This document shows, piece by piece, positions 46,456-55,599 of a stretch of 64,000 nt of DNA. Origin of the DNA: an uncultured Helicobacteraceae bacterium (GTDB taxonomy: Bacteria > Campylobacterota > Campylobacteria > Campylobacterales > Helicobacteraceae); assembly GCA_944323885.1 (NCBI GenBank), contig CALUUD010000001.1, forward strand, positions 124,001 to 188,000. The letters run 5' to 3'. Numbering within the stretch: position 1 is the stretch's first letter; each line of letters begins with the position of its first letter. The position numbers and the translations under genes were made by a program. The notes beneath the pieces are model-generated. The model did no database searches, was not told where the DNA came from, and saw only the letters and a program-made list of their open reading frames with translations.

Positions 46456-46473
46456 TTATTATTTGTTTTTGTT
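46437..46473. terminator. bidirectional terminator between pssA and gnnA (perfect 16-bp stem)
   Basis: Left arm 46437-46452 and right arm 46458-46473 are perfectly complementary (16 bp) with a 5-base loop. The arms are runs of A on one side and T on the other, so each strand gives a hairpin ending in a U-rich tract. The pssA stop (46453-46455) lies in the loop and the gnnA stop (complement 46459-46461) in the right arm. It should end transcription from both sides. Confidence 0.75.
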
Positions 46474-47418
46474 ATGTATTTGCTCTTGTATTTTATATGC
46501 AACTTTCATTGCCATCATGCCATCATATTGATTTGGTATATGGCCTTTTATGGCCTCCCCTTTACATAATGATATAAAATCAATCAGTTCTAAAAGTAAA
46601 GATTCTTGCGCTCTAACCTCTATTGTTTCTGTATTTGAGCTAATTGAAACATTTCCAAATCTTTGCTCCACGCTTTGTTTATTTACAAAGACTTCTTTAC
46701 TTAGTAAATTACAGTCGATATACTCGCTATCTGTTGTAATACTAATTTGTCTAATTCTTTTTTCTGTAATTCTACTTGCGACAATATTAGAAAAAGCGCC
46801 ATTTTTATGAGTAAGCACAGCACGAGCATATTCAATCATACCATTTATTACAACACCTTGAGCATATATATCATCAATCTCACCATTTAAATTTAATGCA
46901 AGATCTATATCATGTATCATAAGATCAATGATTACATCTACATCTGTTATTCTATTACTCATCTTATTTGTTCTAATTAAATCAACATTGATAACTTTAT
47001 GGGTATTATGTAATATATTCTTTAGAGTTATTATTGCAGGATTGTATCTTTCAATAAATCCAACTTGAATATTAAGTTCTTTCTGTTTAGCTAAATCTAA
47101 AATAATTTGTGAAGACTCTAAAGTATTTGTTAAAGGTTTTTCTACAAATATATTTTTCACATAATCACTAACCTTATTTATATAATCAAAATGGGTGAAT
47201 GTTGGTGTTACAATTATTACACCATCACACTTCGGCAGATCAACATCTAAATTAGTTGATATTTTTACATTAAATTTTTTTGATATTTCTCTACAAGCAT
47301 CTTCGTTTATATCATATATAAAGGTAACTTCTACATCTTTTAACATGCTTAATATTCTAAGATGATTTTGCCCCATTTTACCAATTCCAAGTAATGCAAT
47401 TTTTACTATTCTATCCAT
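46459..47418 (-). CDS. gnnA: GnnA-like nucleotide-sugar 3-dehydrogenase (Gfo/Idh/MocA family)
   Basis: NAD-dependent oxidoreductase of 319 aa: N-terminal Rossmann domain (LLGIGKMGQNHLRIL, VTPTFTHFDY, FVEKPLTN with the catalytic-region Lys) and a C-terminal domain starting VGFIERYNPA and MIHDIDLALNL. It overlaps the DegT-type aminotransferase by 8 bases. This pair is the arrangement of gnnA-gnnB in Campylobacter jejuni (Cj0504c-Cj0505c, recalled), which makes UDP-GlcNAc3N for lipid A with amide-linked chains. The alternative is a WbpB-type enzyme for O-antigen sugars, but its usual neighbours are absent. Confidence 0.75.
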   Translation of the reverse strand: MDRIVKIALLGIGKMGQNHLRILSMLKDVEVTFIYDINEDACREISKKFNVKISTNLDVDLPKCDGVIIVTPTFTHFDYINKVSDYVKNIFVEKPLTNTLESSQIILDLAKQKELNIQVGFIERYNPAIITLKNILHNTHKVINVDLIRTNKMSNRITDVDVIIDLMIHDIDLALNLNGEIDDIYAQGVVINGMIEYARAVLTHKNGAFSNIVASRITEKRIRQISITTDSEYIDCNLLSKEVFVNKQSVEQRFGNVSISSNTETIEVRAQESLLLELIDFISLCKGEAIKGHIPNQYDGMMAMKVAYKIQEQIHNKNK

Positions 47419-48496
47419 TAATACACTCTATTACTTTATCTTGCTCTTGCTTTGTTATAAATGGACTAAATGGAAGTGAAATAATTTTATTACAAACCAT
47501 TTCACTGATCTCAAAATCACCTCTTTTATATATTCCAAGATTCTGCACTACATCTTGCAAATGAAGTGGTATTGGATAATGTATAGCATAAGGTATATTT
47601 AAATTGTTCATTTTATCAATCATTTGAATTCTATTACTACAACATATAGAGTATTGAGCATATACACTCCTATAGCCATCCTGTATAAAAGGAATAGTAA
47701 CACCCTTTAAATTTTTATTATAGTATTGAGCTTTTTCTTCTCTTAATAAAAGCTCTTTATCTAAATATTTCAGCTTTATATCTAAAATACCTGCCTGTAT
47801 AGCATCAAGTCTAGCATTTAATCCAACATAACTATGATTATAGCGCTTAGTTTGTCCATGATTTAAAAGCCATCTTATTTTCTCTGCCAATTCATCATCA
47901 TTGCAAAAGACTGCTCCACCATCACCATATGCACCAAGAGGCTTACTTGGAAAAAAACTTGTGGTTGCTATTAATGTTGAGTTACAAGATTTATATTCTT
48001 TGTCAATCATAATACTCGCACCAAAACTTTGTGCTGCATCTTCTATTACAGGAATAGAGCCTGCAATTTTATTTATCTTGATTAAATCTGCCATTTGACC
48101 AAACATAGAAACAGGAACAATTGCTTTTGTTTTCTCTGTAATTGCATCTTTTAAAAGGTTGGGATCAAGATTGTATGTTTTGTCATCGATATCAACAAAA
48201 ACAGGTTTTGCACCAAGCAGTAATATAGCCTCAACACTTGCAATAAAACTAAAAGGTGATGTTATTATTTCATCATCTTTTTTTACATCAAGTGCCATTA
48301 AAGCTAACAATAATGCATCAGTCCCGCTACTGCACCCAATAGCATTTTTACTACCAACATAATCAGCTAAATTTTTTTCAAAATTATTAACATAATCACC
48401 CATTATAAATTTTGAGGATTCTAATATTTCTAATATTTTTTTATTTATTTCAATTTTATATTCATTATATTGTGCTTTTAAATTTATAAATTCCAT
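47411..48496 (-). CDS. gnnB: GnnB-like nucleotide-sugar aminotransferase (DegT/DnrJ/EryC1 family)
   Basis: PLP enzyme of about 361 aa that should transaminate the 3-keto sugar made by the paired dehydrogenase. PLP lysine in TTSFFPSKPLGAYGDGGAVF; cofactor-binding IGCSSGTDALLLALMAL, PVIEDAAQSFGA and NARLDAIQAGIL are all typical. The ATG at 48496 (MEFINLKAQYNEYK) is preferred over a GTG three codons earlier because the family begins at this motif. It heads a two-gene operon with gnnA. Confidence 0.8.
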   Translation of the reverse strand: MEFINLKAQYNEYKIEINKKILEILESSKFIMGDYVNNFEKNLADYVGSKNAIGCSSGTDALLLALMALDVKKDDEIITSPFSFIASVEAILLLGAKPVFVDIDDKTYNLDPNLLKDAITEKTKAIVPVSMFGQMADLIKINKIAGSIPVIEDAAQSFGASIMIDKEYKSCNSTLIATTSFFPSKPLGAYGDGGAVFCNDDELAEKIRWLLNHGQTKRYNHSYVGLNARLDAIQAGILDIKLKYLDKELLLREEKAQYYNKNLKGVTIPFIQDGYRSVYAQYSICCSNRIQMIDKMNNLNIPYAIHYPIPLHLQDVVQNLGIYKRGDFEISEMVCNKIISLPFSPFITKQEQDKVIECING

Positions 48497-48549
48497 TTTC
48501 ACCACTTAATATTTTAAAAAACTAATAATACCTAAAATCATATAGACTT

Positions 48550-50037
48550 TTACTCTAAATAAATACTTCTTATCTTAAAAATAAATGCATATGATTGATT
48601 GACATCATTATTTATATCATTACTTAATCGCCACCATTGGCTAAAACCTCTATAATTAAAGCTATATTCATCTTTTGGAATAGCTAAATCAATGCCATAT
48701 CCCATATATTCCACATCATAAACATTCATAATTTTGCCATTAATTAATTCTTGATCACCTTTATAGCTATCTTTTGCATTACTTACTATATTGACTAAAT
48801 TATTCCATTTTATATACAAATCATAATAAGAGTAATAAACATATGAAAAATAACAAATAGAAATAGTAAAAATTAAATATTGAATCTTTTTATTCATCAA
48901 ATAGTGTTTACTCAATATTAAAATAATTGCAACAAGAAGCAAAACACCCAATGATCTAGATCTAAATGGTAAATTTAAAAGCTGGAATGTACTCAAAATA
49001 CTTAAAAAATAAAAAAATAATAAGATGGAACAAACTAGAAATTTCTTATCTTTACTCATAAAATAAATATAAACAAACACAGAAAAAAGAATAATATATG
49101 CAATAGCAGGAGATTCTAGTAGTATAAACAAAAATAACACAAAAGATACTAATAAAATTAATAAGCTAAATACTATATTGCTTGTTTTATTTAAAAAATA
49201 ATAAATAAAAGAAATAATAAATGTAAAGATAGGAAAAAATATAGGATTTTGATTTAGAGCGTTTTTAAAAACAATATTTAATCGTAAAATAATATCAAAT
49301 ACACCTAATGACAAAAAATTAGAAATACTTATATAATCATACTTAGATGCTTCACTTAGAATCCTATTGTTTTGACCAGGTGAGAAAAATAAAATACAAA
49401 ACCCAATAAAAAGACCAACAATTCCAATATAAAACCATAAAGGGATAAACTTTTTATATATAAATTTTAGTATTAAAAAATAAAATATTAAAGAAGCTAA
49501 TAAAAGCGAGGAAGTACTTTCATGCCACATACCTATGATAAAACCAAGTAAAAATATCAATATAGTTTTACTAAAACTCATTTTAATATTTAGTTTTCTA
49601 TATGGTATAAGAAATAACAAACTTAAAGAAAAACCCCATAAATAATTAAGACTTCCACTACCCCACAAAAATACTTCTTCAAAGGACATTAAAAGCAATA
49701 ACAATAATAAAAATAATACTATGATGCTAAAATCAAACAAGCTATTTGGAAATTTTAAAAATAAAATATAAAAAAACAATAATACAAAACTACAGGCAAC
49801 AATGGCATTCAAAAAATCAAATGCAATATCTGGAATCTGAGATAAAAATGATGAAAATAATAATTCCCCAAGTCTTGAATTCCAATTAAAAAATACATCT
49901 ATACTATTTAATACAGAATCTCTGTTTGACAAAATATAATTCCAGTCATCTCCTTGTGGTGGAGTTAAAATATTTAGTATAAAAAAACCAAAAAATAATA
50001 GTAGAAAAATAATTCTCTTATAATATAAAACAATCAT
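48550..50037 (-). CDS. polytopic membrane protein, DUF6056-like (possible GT-C glycosyltransferase)
   Basis: A membrane protein of about 495 aa with some twelve hydrophobic helices and a small soluble C-terminal domain (about 415-495). The first loop has LTPPQGDDWNY, an acidic DD motif of the type used by GT-C glycosyltransferases, plus WNSRLGELLF; a second loop has HESTSS. These match my memory of DUF6056 proteins linked to surface polysaccharide modification. The ATG at 50037 follows TTAAGG; a TTG two codons earlier is less likely. Together with gnnAB this is a small envelope-sugar cluster. Donor and acceptor unknown. Confidence 0.65.
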   Translation of the reverse strand: MIVLYYKRIIFLLLFFGFFILNILTPPQGDDWNYILSNRDSVLNSIDVFFNWNSRLGELLFSSFLSQIPDIAFDFLNAIVACSFVLLFFYILFLKFPNSLFDFSIIVLFLLLLLLLMSFEEVFLWGSGSLNYLWGFSLSLLFLIPYRKLNIKMSFSKTILIFLLGFIIGMWHESTSSLLLASLIFYFLILKFIYKKFIPLWFYIGIVGLFIGFCILFFSPGQNNRILSEASKYDYISISNFLSLGVFDIILRLNIVFKNALNQNPIFFPIFTFIISFIYYFLNKTSNIVFSLLILLVSFVLFLFILLESPAIAYIILFSVFVYIYFMSKDKKFLVCSILLFFYFLSILSTFQLLNLPFRSRSLGVLLLVAIILILSKHYLMNKKIQYLIFTISICYFSYVYYSYYDLYIKWNNLVNIVSNAKDSYKGDQELINGKIMNVYDVEYMGYGIDLAIPKDEYSFNYRGFSQWWRLSNDINNDVNQSYAFIFKIRSIYLE

Positions 50038-50143
50038 AAACAAACCTTAAAGGATAAACATTCTTAAGTGCATTGTAACAAAATTAAATGTTGTAAAATA
50101 CATACTACTAATAAAATTTTATTCTCTTATAATAAGGTGGTTA

Positions 50144-52348
50144 ATGATAAAACAATTAGTAATAATAAAATGCTTAATACTTGTTCTATATGGAAATAAT
50201 ACAAATGATATAGATATAGGAGAAATTAATACCACTGCAAATAGAGCATCGTCTCTAATCTTGGAATCTCCAGGCAATGTAAGCATAATAACAAAAAAAG
50301 ATATTACAAATAAACCAAATGCAAAATTTAGTGATACTCTAAGAGGCACAGAGGGGGTATTAACCCCAAAAGGTAGGGGATTAGAAACATTTGATAATGT
50401 GACCATACGAGGAATTAGTGGTGGAACAAATATTTTAATAGATGGTATCAGCATAAATGATATGAATAATGATTCTAAAATGCTAACAGCAATGAGTGCG
50501 CTTGATTTAGATAGAGTTGAAATCGTGCGTGGTCCATTTTCAAATATTTATGGAAGCGGTGCTCTTGGTGGTGTTGCAAATTTTATAACACAAATGTATG
50601 ATGAATTAACAATAAAAGCAAGCATTGGATATGGTAATCCTATGCAAAATAGAAATGCGCCACAAAATCTAATTAGGGGATTTTTTTCAATTGGAGATTC
50701 ATATTTTAATAATAATTTTAAAATTAAAGCTAGTTATGGATTTAGCTCTTCAAAAGGATATGCAGCAGATGATGCATGGACTAATACAATACAAAATGGA
50801 GTAATTGGATACGCACCAAGCACATCTAACACAGGGGAGAGAAGATATATAGTTGGAGATATGGGGAGACAGGCATTTGGGACACATGATTTTAGACTAA
50901 AGAGCCAGTTAAATATTGCAGATAATAGTCAATTAGATGTTTTATTTAACTATTCAAATTACAACTACAACCACATAAATCAACAAACATTTCTTAGCAA
51001 AGATGGAAATCCATACTATGGGGATACGATAGGTGCTCCAAATACAAGCGGGATGGCAGGAAATATACCATATACATATGTAGGTGGAATGGGAACTGAA
51101 AATTACGATCAATTTATAGAAGCAATAAAATATAAACATTATTTTTCTAGCTCAACATTAGAATTTAATATATCTAGACTTGATGGATTTGATAAATATA
51201 ATGGGCCAAATGCAGATGCAACACCAAGTGGTGGGACTGCAAAGCAAATATATACAAGACATCAAAAAAACTCTATTGATTTGTTTTATTCTATGTATAT
51301 AGATAATACATTTAATATGTTATTTGGGATAGATTATAAAATGCTATCCATGGATATAAATAATACAAATGTTGCAAATTGGCAGGACTTAAATAGCCAA
51401 AAGCTTTCATTTGCAGGTAAAAGTGGTGGCAAATCTAGTTTCATTGGTGCATTTGGTAATCTATCAATGAATTTTTTAAATAATTCATTGATAACCTCTA
51501 TTGGTGGAAGAATTGATTATTGGATTGGAAATGATTATTACAATATAGATTCTAATGGATTGAATTTACCAACAAAAGGTAATAAAAAGGCTGCCTTTTC
51601 TCCAAAATTGGCCATAAACTACATACCATTTGATGGGACATTAATAAAAACATCAGCTGGACAAGCCTTTAGAGTGCCAACACTAAGACAAATGTTTTCT
51701 ACGCATATATTAAATGATGGAACAGCAATTCTTGGAAATCCATATCTAAAGCCAGAAAATGCAACAAGCTTTGATATAGGAATAGAACAAATAATTATAA
51801 ACAATCCATTAAAAATATTTTATTTTTACACATATTTAAGTGATATGATATATCAAGATAATGCAACAAATAGCTATCAAAATGCTGGTAGCGCTAGAAT
51901 TCAAGGCATTGAATTATCATATAAAGAAAAACTAATCTATGATATAGTATTTAATATCACATATACTTGGAGTGATTCAAAAATGTTAAAAAATGATGTA
52001 AATACAAGTAGTGTAGGGAAAAAACTACCATCAATCCCAGAACACAAAGCCTATATAGAATTGTATTACATATATGAACATCTATTTTCACAAGATTCTA
52101 GTGTATATGCTAATTTAGGATATGAGTTTGCAAGTAAAGCATATAGAAATGCTGACAATTCAGATACTATAAAAAATGTATATGGTGCTATTGATTCTTA
52201 TTCATTAGTTGATTTGAGAGTTGGAATGCATATCAACAAAGATTTTAGCTTAAATTTTGATATAACAAATCTATTTAATAAACAATATTACTCATATTAC
52301 AGAGCACCAGGTAGAGCATTCTTTCTTAGTTTTAATTACAATATATAA
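50144..52348 (+). CDS. TonB-dependent outer-membrane receptor
   Basis: A 734-aa outer-membrane protein: signal peptide about 1-18, an N-terminal plug (about 35-150: SLILESPGNVSIITKKDI, LDRVEIVRGPFSNIYGSGAL, GGVANFIT) and a beta-barrel ending in the insertion signal FFLSFNYNI. The late block DFSLNFDITNLFNKQYYSYY is the usual TonB_dep_Rec end. It is followed by a binding protein, a FecCD-type permease and an ATPase, forming a full uptake route. The ligand cannot be read from sequence: ferric siderophore, cobalamin or nickel chelate are all possible. Confidence 0.92.
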   Translation: MIKQLVIIKCLILVLYGNNTNDIDIGEINTTANRASSLILESPGNVSIITKKDITNKPNAKFSDTLRGTEGVLTPKGRGLETFDNVTIRGISGGTNILIDGISINDMNNDSKMLTAMSALDLDRVEIVRGPFSNIYGSGALGGVANFITQMYDELTIKASIGYGNPMQNRNAPQNLIRGFFSIGDSYFNNNFKIKASYGFSSSKGYAADDAWTNTIQNGVIGYAPSTSNTGERRYIVGDMGRQAFGTHDFRLKSQLNIADNSQLDVLFNYSNYNYNHINQQTFLSKDGNPYYGDTIGAPNTSGMAGNIPYTYVGGMGTENYDQFIEAIKYKHYFSSSTLEFNISRLDGFDKYNGPNADATPSGGTAKQIYTRHQKNSIDLFYSMYIDNTFNMLFGIDYKMLSMDINNTNVANWQDLNSQKLSFAGKSGGKSSFIGAFGNLSMNFLNNSLITSIGGRIDYWIGNDYYNIDSNGLNLPTKGNKKAAFSPKLAINYIPFDGTLIKTSAGQAFRVPTLRQMFSTHILNDGTAILGNPYLKPENATSFDIGIEQIIINNPLKIFYFYTYLSDMIYQDNATNSYQNAGSARIQGIELSYKEKLIYDIVFNITYTWSDSKMLKNDVNTSSVGKKLPSIPEHKAYIELYYIYEHLFSQDSSVYANLGYEFASKAYRNADNSDTIKNVYGAIDSYSLVDLRVGMHINKDFSLNFDITNLFNKQYYSYYRAPGRAFFLSFNYNI

Positions 52349-52367
52349 GATTCTATGAGGGCAAATA

Positions 52368-53303
52368 ATGAAAAAATTTTTTTTAATATTAATTCCACTA
52401 TTTTTATTTGGAGATTCTAAAGTTACAATAAATGATTATTTAAATAATCAAACAATACTTAATCAACCTGCAAAAAAACATATATTTTTAAGCTTCTGTG
52501 AAATGGTAGCTATGCTTGATATATGGGATGATGCTGTTGGTTTGAGCCAACATGTATATAATACTCCTATTCTTAGAAAGTCAAATCCAAACATAGATAA
52601 CATACCAAAAGTTGGCGGTGGCAATGGTTCAAATCTAAATATTGAAGTATTAAAAAAATTAAATCCAGATATAGTCATAGTATGGGCAGGCAAAAAAGAT
52701 GAAATTAACTTTGTAAAAAATAATGGAATTAACATTATTGCATTTTATCCACATAATATATCATCTCTTATAGCAGATATGCAAACCATATCAAAAGCAC
52801 TTGGAAAAGAAGAAGTATTTAATAAAAAGATGCAAAAAGGATATGAAATAATAAAATTATTGCAATCTAAAACACAACAAATAAAACAGAAAAAGACTGC
52901 CATATACATGTGGAGCAAGCCAAATGATATATCAGGTGGCATAGGAATGGTAGCTGATATGCTTAATTTAATAGGAGTAGAAAATCTAGGAAAAAACATC
53001 AATACAGATTCTGCACAAGTTAGCATTGAACATATTATCACTCTTAATCCAGATATTATATTCATATGGGGTGCTGCAAAATTTAATGTCCAAGATATAT
53101 TAAATAATAAAAAATTCAAATCAATTAAAGCAATACAGAACAAAGCTGTATATAAGATGCCTTTATGGGATAATTGGGGTCCTAGAATCTTAGAGACAGC
53201 ATTACTTGGCGCAAGCCTTGCATATAGTAATTTATATAGTGATATTAATGTAGATAATATAATAAAAGATTTTAATAAAGAGTTGTTTGGCATTGATGAA
53301 TAA
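52368..53303 (+). CDS. periplasmic substrate-binding protein of metal-chelate ABC transporter
   Basis: Cluster A-2 binding protein of the FecB/BtuF/CeuE type, 311 aa. Signal peptide about 1-16 (FFLILIPLFLFGDS) without a lipobox Cys, so it should be free in the periplasm. Two alpha/beta lobes joined by a long helix: LKKLNPDIVIVW in the first, MVADMLNLIGVENLG and IEHIITLNPDIIFIWG in the second. It lies 19 bases after the receptor and overlaps the permease gene by 8 bases. Confidence 0.9.
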   Translation: MKKFFLILIPLFLFGDSKVTINDYLNNQTILNQPAKKHIFLSFCEMVAMLDIWDDAVGLSQHVYNTPILRKSNPNIDNIPKVGGGNGSNLNIEVLKKLNPDIVIVWAGKKDEINFVKNNGINIIAFYPHNISSLIADMQTISKALGKEEVFNKKMQKGYEIIKLLQSKTQQIKQKKTAIYMWSKPNDISGGIGMVADMLNLIGVENLGKNINTDSAQVSIEHIITLNPDIIFIWGAAKFNVQDILNNKKFKSIKAIQNKAVYKMPLWDNWGPRILETALLGASLAYSNLYSDINVDNIIKDFNKELFGIDE

Positions 53304-54291
53304 AAAGTTAATTACTAATATAAAAATTAGCTTAATTTTTATATCTCCAATAATATGCAGCATATTAATGCTTGATGTTGGTGCAATAGAAGTAGATTTA
53401 CAAAAAATAATGCATGAATTTTATCTGCATATTTTTTATGGAAACAATCTAAGCACCCAAGGGCATATTATATTTGATACAAGGCTGCCTAGAATCCTTG
53501 CTGCAATACTCATTGGAGCGAGTTTATCTGGTTGTGGTGCAGTAATGCAAAGTATCTTTAAAAATCCACTAATTGATCCATTTTTACTTGGTATATCAAG
53601 TGGAGCTGCACTTGGATGTGCTATGTCAATAGGAATTTTTCCATCAATCAATTTATCTTTACTTGCATTTTGTGGTGCATTTTTTAGTGCTATGCTGATA
53701 TTAATGATTGGAAAGGTATCTAACAACATATCTCTTATACTAGTAGGTGTAGTCATTAGTGCATTTTTCAGTGCTATTACAAATCTTATTCAATTCTTTG
53801 TACCAGCTGAAGAATCTCAAAGCATAACAATATGGTTATTTGGCAGTTTAGGCTTGATTGAGTATGATGATGTTTTTATGATTTCTATTGGATTTGTATT
53901 TACATTTGGAATATTGTTTATATTACACTCAAAAATAAACATATTAAGTTTGCAAGATAGTGAAGCTATATCACTTGGAATTAATATATCATTATTAAAG
54001 TCAATATGTATGTTATTAATTAGTTTTATTTGTGCATTATGTGTAAGCGTAAGTGGAACTATAGGATGGATTGGACTTATTGTTCCACATATCGCAAGAT
54101 TCTTAGTTGGAAGCAATATGAAGATTCTACTACCTTGCTCACTTGCAATTGGTGCTAGCATTTTATTACTAAGCGATGGCATTGCAAGAGGCATAAGCAC
54201 ATTTGATTTACCAATTGGAGCAATAAATGCTATTATATTTGCACCATTTTTTATAATACTTCTTTATAGGCATATAAATGCTAAGCATTAG
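53296..54291 (+). CDS. FecCD-type ABC transporter permease
   Basis: Inner-membrane permease of about 331 aa with the FecCD/BtuC signatures: DTRLPRILAAILIGASLSGC (start of the core), MQSIFKNPLIDPFLLGISSG, the coupling helix region and GTIGWIGLIVPHIARFLVG, the last being the ATPase contact. About nine to ten helices. I chose the ATG at 53296 over a TTG at 53287; both overlap the binding-protein stop. It overlaps the ATPase gene by 14 bases. Confidence 0.93.
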   Translation: MNKKLITNIKISLIFISPIICSILMLDVGAIEVDLQKIMHEFYLHIFYGNNLSTQGHIIFDTRLPRILAAILIGASLSGCGAVMQSIFKNPLIDPFLLGISSGAALGCAMSIGIFPSINLSLLAFCGAFFSAMLILMIGKVSNNISLILVGVVISAFFSAITNLIQFFVPAEESQSITIWLFGSLGLIEYDDVFMISIGFVFTFGILFILHSKINILSLQDSEAISLGINISLLKSICMLLISFICALCVSVSGTIGWIGLIVPHIARFLVGSNMKILLPCSLAIGASILLLSDGIARGISTFDLPIGAINAIIFAPFFIILLYRHINAKH

Positions 54292-55015
54292 AAATCTAAA
54301 TATAAATTATGGAAAAAAAAATATACTCCAAAACATCAATATTGATTTTAAAGATTCTAGCATTAATGCAATTCTAGGCTCAAATGGTGCCGGGAAAACT
54401 ACATTATTTCAAGCCATACTTGGATTAATAAAGCCATCTAGTGGAGAAATATTTATAAATAACAAAAATATAAAAAGTATAACACTTAAACAAAAAGCAC
54501 AACTAATATCATATATGCCTCAAATATTTGACAATCCATTTGACTACTGTGTATTTGATATAGTTGCAATGGGGCTAGAACCTCATAGAAAAATATTTGC
54601 CAAGACAAATAAGACAATTATACATAACACACTTGAGATGTTAAACATCCATCATCTTTCAAATCAAAATATACAATCACTTAGTGGTGGACAAAAAGCT
54701 TTAGTATTACTAGCAAGATGTATAGTGCAAAATAGCAAAATTATGCTACTTGATGAACCTATTGCATATCTTGATATAAAGAATCAAAAGATGCTACTTG
54801 ATATAGTTGTATCACTAAATAAGATTATTGTTATCAATATTCATGATCCAGGTTTAGCACTTGATTATGCAACAAATATAATAGCATTAAAAGATAGACA
54901 AATACTATTTAATAAAAATAAAGCTAATATAAAATTAGATGACTTAGAAAAACTATATGATACAAACTTAAACTATCATAGACTAGAAAATCTACATTTT
55001 ATAAAAGCAATTTAA
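54278..55015 (+). CDS. ABC transporter ATPase of metal-chelate uptake system
   Basis: Nucleotide-binding subunit, 245 aa: Walker A LGSNGAGKTTLF, Q-loop YMPQIFDN, signature LSGGQKALVLLARCI, Walker B IMLLDEPIAYLD and H-loop NIHDPGLAL. BtuD/FecE type. It completes the receptor-binding protein-permease-ATPase operon. Its stop overlaps the stop of the convergent coaE gene (TTAA shared), so there is no room for a terminator between them. Confidence 0.94.
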   Translation: MLSIRNLNINYGKKNILQNINIDFKDSSINAILGSNGAGKTTLFQAILGLIKPSSGEIFINNKNIKSITLKQKAQLISYMPQIFDNPFDYCVFDIVAMGLEPHRKIFAKTNKTIIHNTLEMLNIHHLSNQNIQSLSGGQKALVLLARCIVQNSKIMLLDEPIAYLDIKNQKMLLDIVVSLNKIIVINIHDPGLALDYATNIIALKDRQILFNKNKANIKLDDLEKLYDTNLNYHRLENLHFIKAI

Positions 55016-55599
55016 ATAATCTTTAAAAATGCTTCTATTTGTGATTGCAAATAGGTAAGGTCCTTACTATTATCTATAATGTAAGTAGATGCTTGTTTTT
55101 TAGATTCTATATCTAATTGAGATTCTATTTTCTTGTATGCTAAATTTTTATCAATATTATCTCTTTTTATTAATCTATGTAATTGTATTTCTTTTGGAGC
55201 ATAAACAAGTAATACTCTATTAATTGGATACTTTTCCTTTACCTCGAAAAAAAGTGGGATATCAACAAAATATATCTTTGAATTTTGTTCTAATTGTTCT
55301 GCTTGTTTTAGTATTTCATTTCTTATAAATGGATGTAATATAGATTCTAATTTTGTCTTTCTATCATTATTATTAAATATAATTTCACCTAATTTCTTTC
55401 TATCTATGTTGTTATTAGAATCTAAAATATCGCTGCCAAATTCTAAAAGCACTTTACCTTTTAAAGATTCTAAAGCATTATGAGCTATCATATCTGCATC
55501 AATGATACTATAACCATATAATTTTAATAAGCTGCAAACACTACTCTTTCCTGTTGCAATACCACCTGTAATAGCGATAGCATGATTTAATTCTATCAA
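55012..55599 (-). CDS. coaE: dephospho-CoA kinase
   Basis: Last step of CoA synthesis. The 195-aa P-loop kinase has AITGGIATGKSSVCSLL, SIIDADMIAHNAL, LESILHPFIRNEILKQ and VDIPLFFE. Length is normal. It overlaps the upstream SpeE-like gene by 4 bases; I recall the same coaE-speE neighbourhood in H. pylori (HP0831-HP0832). Confidence 0.95.
   Translation of the reverse strand: MIELNHAIAITGGIATGKSSVCSLLKLYGYSIIDADMIAHNALESLKGKVLLEFGSDILDSNNNIDRKKLGEIIFNNNDRKTKLESILHPFIRNEILKQAEQLEQNSKIYFVDIPLFFEVKEKYPINRVLLVYAPKEIQLHRLIKRDNIDKNLAYKKIESQLDIESKKQASTYIIDNSKDLTYLQSQIEAFLKII

Noticed and set aside
50128-50133. TATAAT just before the TonB-receptor gene as its -10 box
   Set aside because: It ends 10 bases before the ATG and abuts the AAGGTGG ribosome site, so transcription would start almost at the start codon; chance in AT-rich DNA is more likely.
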